DNA of 5,329 nucleotides, from NCBI GenBank assembly GCA_900754855.1, contig CAAEEI010000186.1, positions 1 through 5,329 on the forward strand, written 5' to 3'. The stretch comes from Lachnospiraceae bacterium (GTDB lineage: Bacteria > Bacillota > Clostridia > Lachnospirales > Lachnospiraceae). The translations under genes and the position numbers were made by a program. The notes under the pieces are model-generated. The model was given only the letters and a program-made list of their open reading frames with translations. It ran no database searches and was not told the origin of the DNA. Positions 4,119 through 5,329 of the stretch are shown here, piece after piece (position 1 is the stretch's first letter; each line of letters begins with the position of its first letter).

Positions 4119-5329
4119 ATGAAAAAAGAATATAATCGATATGCCGCTCTGGCTTTGGAAAAAGCCGGGGCGGATGCCAGAGCCTGCCATCAGAAGTATA
4201 TCGGTACAGAGCACATCGTTTTGGGCTTATTGTCGCAGGAGGAGGCCCTGGCAGGGAAAATTCTTACCAAAAATGGAATAAACTATCAGACCTTTTTGGA
4301 TGCCGTACTGGGAAAATCCGCCGCATTGGGAGATGGCGGAGACCAGGCTGCCATGGAATACAGTCCCAAGGCAGCGGAGATTTTGCAAAACAGCGAAGGA
4401 GAGGCACAGCATCTTGGCGCGGAAAAAATTGGTACGGAGCATTTGCTGCTGGCTTTGCTCAAGGAGACGGACTGTATCGCTATCCGCCTGCTAAAAGGGC
4501 TGAACGTCAACCTGAAGAAGATTTTTATGGATATTCTGGTCACCTGTGGCATGGATGCTTCCCTGGCACAAAAAGAATACCAACAGGCAATGGGACAGGG
4601 AAAAGCGGGAAGGCAGAAGAAGACCATGACGGACGCCTTCTGTGTGGATCTTACCCGGAAGGCCAGGGAAGATCTTTTAGATCCAATCGTGGGAAGAAAA
4701 AATGAATTGCAGCGAGTGATTCAGATTTTGAGCAGAAGAACAAAAAACAGCCCGTGCCTTGTGGGTGAACCCGGCGTCGGGAAGACCGCCATTGTGGAAG
4801 GACTGGCCCAGTGGATCGTTCGGGATGAAGTGCCCGAGATGCTTAAAGGAAAACGGGTGATGACCCTGGATCTGCCGGGATTGGTTGCCGGGTCAAAATA
4901 CCGGGGCGAGTTTGAAGAACGGATCAAGATCCTGCTGCAGGAAGTGATGCTCAGCGGAGACATTCTTTTATTTGTGGATGAGATCCATACCATGATCGGA
5001 GCGGGAGGAGCGGAAGGAGCCATTGACGCTTCCAATATCATTAAACCTTTCCTTGCCCGTGGAGAAATTCAGCTCATCGGCGCCACGACCAGAGAAGAAT
5101 ACCGTAAATATATCGAAAAAGACGCAGCTTTCGAACGAAGATTTCAGCCGGTTACGGTGGAGGAACCGACGGTGGAAGAAACGATACAGATTCTGAAAGG
5201 CGTAAAAGAAAAATTTGAGAAACATCATCATGTGCATTATACAGCGGGAGCGCTGGAGGCGTCCGCTTCTCTGGCTAAGCGTTATATCAGCGACCGGTTT
5301 TTGCCGGATAAAGCCATTGATGTGATGGA
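4119..5329 (+). CDS. clpC: ClpC-type ATP-dependent Clp protease ATP-binding subunit (AAA+ unfoldase), N-terminal part
   Basis: The first 403 codons are present and the frame stays open to the window edge; a full ClpC is about 810 aa. In the family, ClpC hexamers unfold substrates and feed them to ClpP in the cytosol. Visible features: a double Clp_N repeat, with IGTEHIVLGLL at 28-38 and IGTEHLLLALL at 104-114, then a linker (about 145-170) and the D1 AAA+ module beginning at DPIVGR (188-193). D1 carries Walker A GEPGVGKT (216-223), the pore loop GSKYRGEFEER (258-268, Tyr261), Walker B ILLFVDE (282-288), sensor GATT (321-324) and ERRF with the candidate arginine finger (339-342). All D1 ATPase residues are intact. 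The M-domain, D2 and the ClpP-binding loop lie beyond the window, so ClpC is inferred from the N-domain and gene type. ATG 4119 follows AAGG (4110-4113) at 5 nt and matches the usual Clp_N start. It is probably co-transcribed with gntR. Confidence 0.93.
   Translation, partial: MKKEYNRYAALALEKAGADARACHQKYIGTEHIVLGLLSQEEALAGKILTKNGINYQTFLDAVLGKSAALGDGGDQAAMEYSPKAAEILQNSEGEAQHLGAEKIGTEHLLLALLKETDCIAIRLLKGLNVNLKKIFMDILVTCGMDASLAQKEYQQAMGQGKAGRQKKTMTDAFCVDLTRKAREDLLDPIVGRKNELQRVIQILSRRTKNSPCLVGEPGVGKTAIVEGLAQWIVRDEVPEMLKGKRVMTLDLPGLVAGSKYRGEFEERIKILLQEVMLSGDILLFVDEIHTMIGAGGAEGAIDASNIIKPFLARGEIQLIGATTREEYRKYIEKDAAFERRFQPVTVEEPTVEETIQILKGVKEKFEKHHHVHYTAGALEASASLAKRYISDRFLPDKAIDVM

Noticed and set aside
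4300..4494. A 64-codon + strand frame within clpC
   Set aside because: It is out of frame with the intact Clp_N repeats, has no recognisable motif and no good ribosome binding site.
5220..5240. His-rich stretch HHHVH in ClpC as a metal site
   Set aside because: It corresponds to the variable YExHHxV region common in ClpC D1 domains; an extra histidine there is ordinary variation.

Overview
The window reads as ordinary chromosomal DNA of a Gram-positive Clostridia-type bacterium, most likely a member of the Lachnospiraceae. The evidence is moderate GC with A/G-rich coding strands, strong GGAGG-type ribosome binding sites, tightly packed co-directional genes, a YtrA-type GntR regulator, ClpC, and the Firmicute order ftsK/spoIIIE ... 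rimO-pgsA-cinA. The genus is inferred from gene style and is not proven. Every supported gene is on the + strand.

Layout. Positions 1-215 hold the last 70 codons of an FtsK/SpoIIIE DNA translocase (the DNA-reading gamma domain). A short gap (216-306) holds a plausible promoter and a ribosome binding site for a four-gene cluster: folD (307-1155, one-carbon folate metabolism), rimO (1156-2514, methylthiolation of ribosomal protein S12), pgsA (2492-3064, phosphatidylglycerophosphate synthase) and a stand-alone CinA C-terminal domain/PncC-type NMN deamidase (3064-3567). The junctions are 0 nt, a 23-nt overlap and a 1-nt overlap, so translation is probably coupled. The cluster joins unrelated housekeeping jobs (one-carbon units, ribosome modification, membrane lipid synthesis, NAD salvage) and is best seen as a growth-linked operon.

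Positions 3568-3714 hold a long AT-rich hairpin followed by T tracts (a terminator), then a new promoter region with two overlapping inverted repeats. This region drives a second transcription unit: a 125-aa YtrA-subfamily GntR repressor (3715-4092) and, 26 nt further on, the first 403 codons of a ClpC-type AAA+ unfoldase (4119 to the window end). The pairing of a YtrA-type regulator with clpC, where CtsR-McsA-McsB would be the classical partners and where recA often follows cinA, is the most interesting point. The palindromes overlapping the promoter suggest autoregulation.

No mobile element, CRISPR array, tRNA/rRNA, riboswitch or clearly novel system is visible. The unusual points are regulatory and contextual.
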